Positions 50,276 to 51,525 of a DNA stretch of 51,525 bases are shown in pieces. How positions within the stretch are numbered: the first letter of the stretch is position 1; the number at the start of each line of letters is the position of its first letter. This stretch comes from Rhodobacterales bacterium HKCCE3408. GTDB taxonomy: Bacteria; Pseudomonadota; Alphaproteobacteria; Rhodobacterales; Rhodobacteraceae. The stretch covers positions 1-51,525 of the forward strand of contig WVSN01000019.1 of the NCBI GenBank assembly GCA_015689705.1, read 5' to 3'. Both the position numbers and the translations under genes were made by a program. The notes under the pieces are model-generated. The model worked only from the letters and a program-made list of their open reading frames with translations, made no database searches and was not told the DNA's origin.

Positions 50276-51165
50276 TGGACCGCGTAAGCCTCGGACAGAT
50301 CGACATTTCCCGGCTGGTCTACGGCATGTGGCGGCTGGGCGACGACGACGACACCTCGCCGGCCCATGTCCAGGCCAAGGTCGAGGCCTGCCTCGCTCAG
50401 GGCATCACCACGATGGACCAGGCCGACATCTACGGCGGCTACGCGGCCGAGGAACTCCTCGGCGCCGCGCTGACCGCAGCGCCGGCGCTGCGCGAGAAGA
50501 TCGAGATCGTCACCAAGTGCGACATCGTCGCCCCGGCCGGTATCCATGCAGACAAGCGGGTAAAATACTACGACACGACCTCCGCCTATATCGAGGCCGC
50601 CGTCGACCGCTCGCTGAAGCTCATGGCGATCGACGTCATCGACCTCCTGCTGATCCACCGGCCCGACCCGCTGATGGATCCCCATGACACCGGCGCCTGC
50701 CTCGACCGGCTCGTCGCCGCGGGCAAGGTCCGCGCGGTGGGCGTCTCGAACTTCCGGCCCTGGGACTGGAGCCTGCTGCAATCGGCGATGGAGACCCCGC
50801 TCGTCACCAACCAGATCGAGATGAGCGTCCTCCACCACGCGCCCTTCACCAACGGAGATCTCGCCTTCCTGCAGGAACGCGGCATCGCGCCCATGGCCTG
50901 GTCCCCGCTCGCCGGCGGAAGTCTCTTCGGTGTCGAAGGCGCCGCCGTCCGCGCGGTGCTCGACCGGATCGGAAAGGATCAGGGCGTCGGCGCCGATGCC
51001 GTCGCGGTGGCCTGGCTGCTCGCCCATCCCGCGCGGATCGTCCCGGTCCTCGGCACCAACAATCTCGACCGGATCGGACGGATCGGCGATGCGGCGAAAG
51101 TCACGCTCGACCGGCAGGACTGGTACGAGATCTACACCGCGGCTCTCGGCCACGAAGTCCCGTAA
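50275..51165 (+). CDS. Aldo/keto reductase, YdhF/SmoB-like
   Basis: A 296-residue aldo/keto reductase with a (beta/alpha)8 fold. The catalytic tetrad is recognisable: Asp in TTMDQADIYGGY, Tyr in ADIYGGY, Lys in IVTKCDI, His in LLIHRPDPLMDP. The NADPH-binding region IVPVLGTNNLDRIGR is near the end. The pattern and ending AALGHEVP match YdhF of E. coli and SmoB, the reductase that turns 6-dehydroglucose into glucose after sulfoquinovose cleavage. It overlaps the monooxygenase stop, so they form a unit. Element copy D follows the stop. Substrate assignment is inference from the pairing. Confidence 0.87.
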   Translation: MDRVSLGQIDISRLVYGMWRLGDDDDTSPAHVQAKVEACLAQGITTMDQADIYGGYAAEELLGAALTAAPALREKIEIVTKCDIVAPAGIHADKRVKYYDTTSAYIEAAVDRSLKLMAIDVIDLLLIHRPDPLMDPHDTGACLDRLVAAGKVRAVGVSNFRPWDWSLLQSAMETPLVTNQIEMSVLHHAPFTNGDLAFLQERGIAPMAWSPLAGGSLFGVEGAAVRAVLDRIGKDQGVGADAVAVAWLLAHPARIVPVLGTNNLDRIGRIGDAAKVTLDRQDWYEIYTAALGHEVP

Positions 51166-51167
51166 CC

Positions 51168-51225
51168 CCTTCATCTTTCTAAAAATACTCTCGGGGGAGC
51201 GCGAGGGGGCAGACAGCCCCCTCGC
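51168..51225 (+). repeat. Intergenic element copy D (variant hairpin)
   Basis: Starts CCCTTCATCTTTCTAAAAAT, then ACTCTCGGGGGAGC and the hairpin with arms GCGAGGGGGC (51201-51210) and GCCCCCTCGC (51216-51225) and loop AGACA. The stem is one G-C pair longer than in copies B and C, both arms changed together. It lies between the reductase gene and putA, again convergent. Confidence 0.9.
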
Positions 51226-51228
51226 TCT

Positions 51229-51525
51229 TCAGCTCGCCGCCGTCAGCAGCGTCGCGTTGCCGCCCGCCGCGGTCGTGTCGATGCACAGATGCCGCTCGAG
51301 GATCAGCCGCGGCGCCGGATCGGCCTCGGTGACCAGCGGCAGGATCGCGCCCTCCCGCCGGGCCAGGGCCTGCCGGATCGCCCGGGCGTCGTCCTCGTCG
51401 CCCCACCAGATCACCGCGTCGAGCGGCCCGGCACTCTCCAGCACATCCGGATCGAGCGCCGCGCCATGCTCCAGCGCCGGGCACCCGACCGCCCGCGCCG
51501 CGCGCGCCTGCGCCGCCGCCGCTTC
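51229..51525 (-). CDS. putA: Bifunctional proline dehydrogenase/pyrroline-5-carboxylate dehydrogenase, C-terminal part
   Basis: The frame is open from the right edge of the window to a TGA at 51229-51231, so about the last 98 residues are visible. The end reads LILERHLCIDTTAAGGNATLL, matching the final PutA motif LVERSVSVNTAAAGGNASLM. PutA oxidises proline to glutamate at the inner membrane; the proline dehydrogenase and main aldehyde dehydrogenase domains lie outside the window. The preceding region EAAAAQARAARAVG looks like the usual alanine-rich helical part near the C-terminus. The next gene inwards converges with it across the element copy D. Confidence 0.85.
   Translation of the reverse strand, partial: EAAAAQARAARAVGCPALEHGAALDPDVLESAGPLDAVIWWGDEDDARAIRQALARREGAILPLVTEADPAPRLILERHLCIDTTAAGGNATLLTAAS

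Overview
The window reads as a piece of chromosome from a high-GC marine-type alphaproteobacterium, most likely a member of the Rhodobacteraceae (roseobacter/Rhodobacter group). The evidence is the combination of a SAM-II riboswitch before metZ, a DksA with one remaining zinc-site cysteine, two DUF2927 proteins, a PIN protein of the Rhodobacter type, an Anbu proteasome-like operon and an ScfR-type regulator fragment. No tRNA, rRNA, insertion sequence, integrase, CRISPR array or prophage was seen. Almost all genes look like ordinary chromosomal genes with uniform base use.

Layout. 1-3771: the end of a short-chain acyl-CoA regulator, then an operon of receiver, small membrane protein and a symporter-fused histidine kinase. 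3874-5145: a FliM/FliN-like gene split by an in-frame TAG, followed by an AT-richer gap with DnaA-like boxes. 5326-7713: lipoprotein, rRNA methyltransferase and PIN protein. 7746-12315 (minus): M48 protease, P450, DedA, OsmC, VWA protein. 12504-16537: J protein, then a minus operon MoxR - GNAT - DUF2927 - 57-residue membrane protein, then dksA. 16665-17807: FAD monooxygenase. 17883-21829 (minus): a complete Anbu operon (ATP-grasp, alpha-E, transglutaminase, Anbu). 21927-25739: dtd, sugar kinase, zinc-ribbon membrane protein, tandem cytochrome b561-like genes and a small gene. 25906-31823: HxlR regulator, cytochrome b561, SPFH-GYF2, DUF2927, TelA, XpaC and a 29-residue membrane peptide. 31925-33550: GST and hydrolase. 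33718-36289: SAM-II riboswitch, terminator, metZ, GNAT, amidotransferase. 36398-38530: folE2 and two Tat-exported repeat proteins. 38705-43213: trkH, J protein, bolA, DUF4177, gatB. 43465-47154: two lytic-transglycosylase paralogues, a membrane protein, an acyltransferase and a DUF1624 protein. 47221-51525: Gfo/Idh oxidoreductase and GntR regulator, divergent from an SsuD/SmoC-like monooxygenase plus YdhF/SmoB-like reductase; then the end of putA.

Most interesting points: (1) two neighbouring Tat-exported proteins built from four copies each of a TDxDxGxxxDPGGxGRG repeat I cannot assign to a named family; (2) a dispersed intergenic element present four times, always between convergent genes, whose hairpin shows a compensatory change; (3) the interrupted FliM-like gene with an octapeptide tail repeat; (4) a putative sulfonate/sulfosugar desulfonation gene pair with its own GntR operator; (5) an envelope-stress-like set (zinc ribbon, SPFH, TelA, XpaC, 29-residue peptide); and (6) the SAM-II riboswitch followed by a clear intrinsic terminator.
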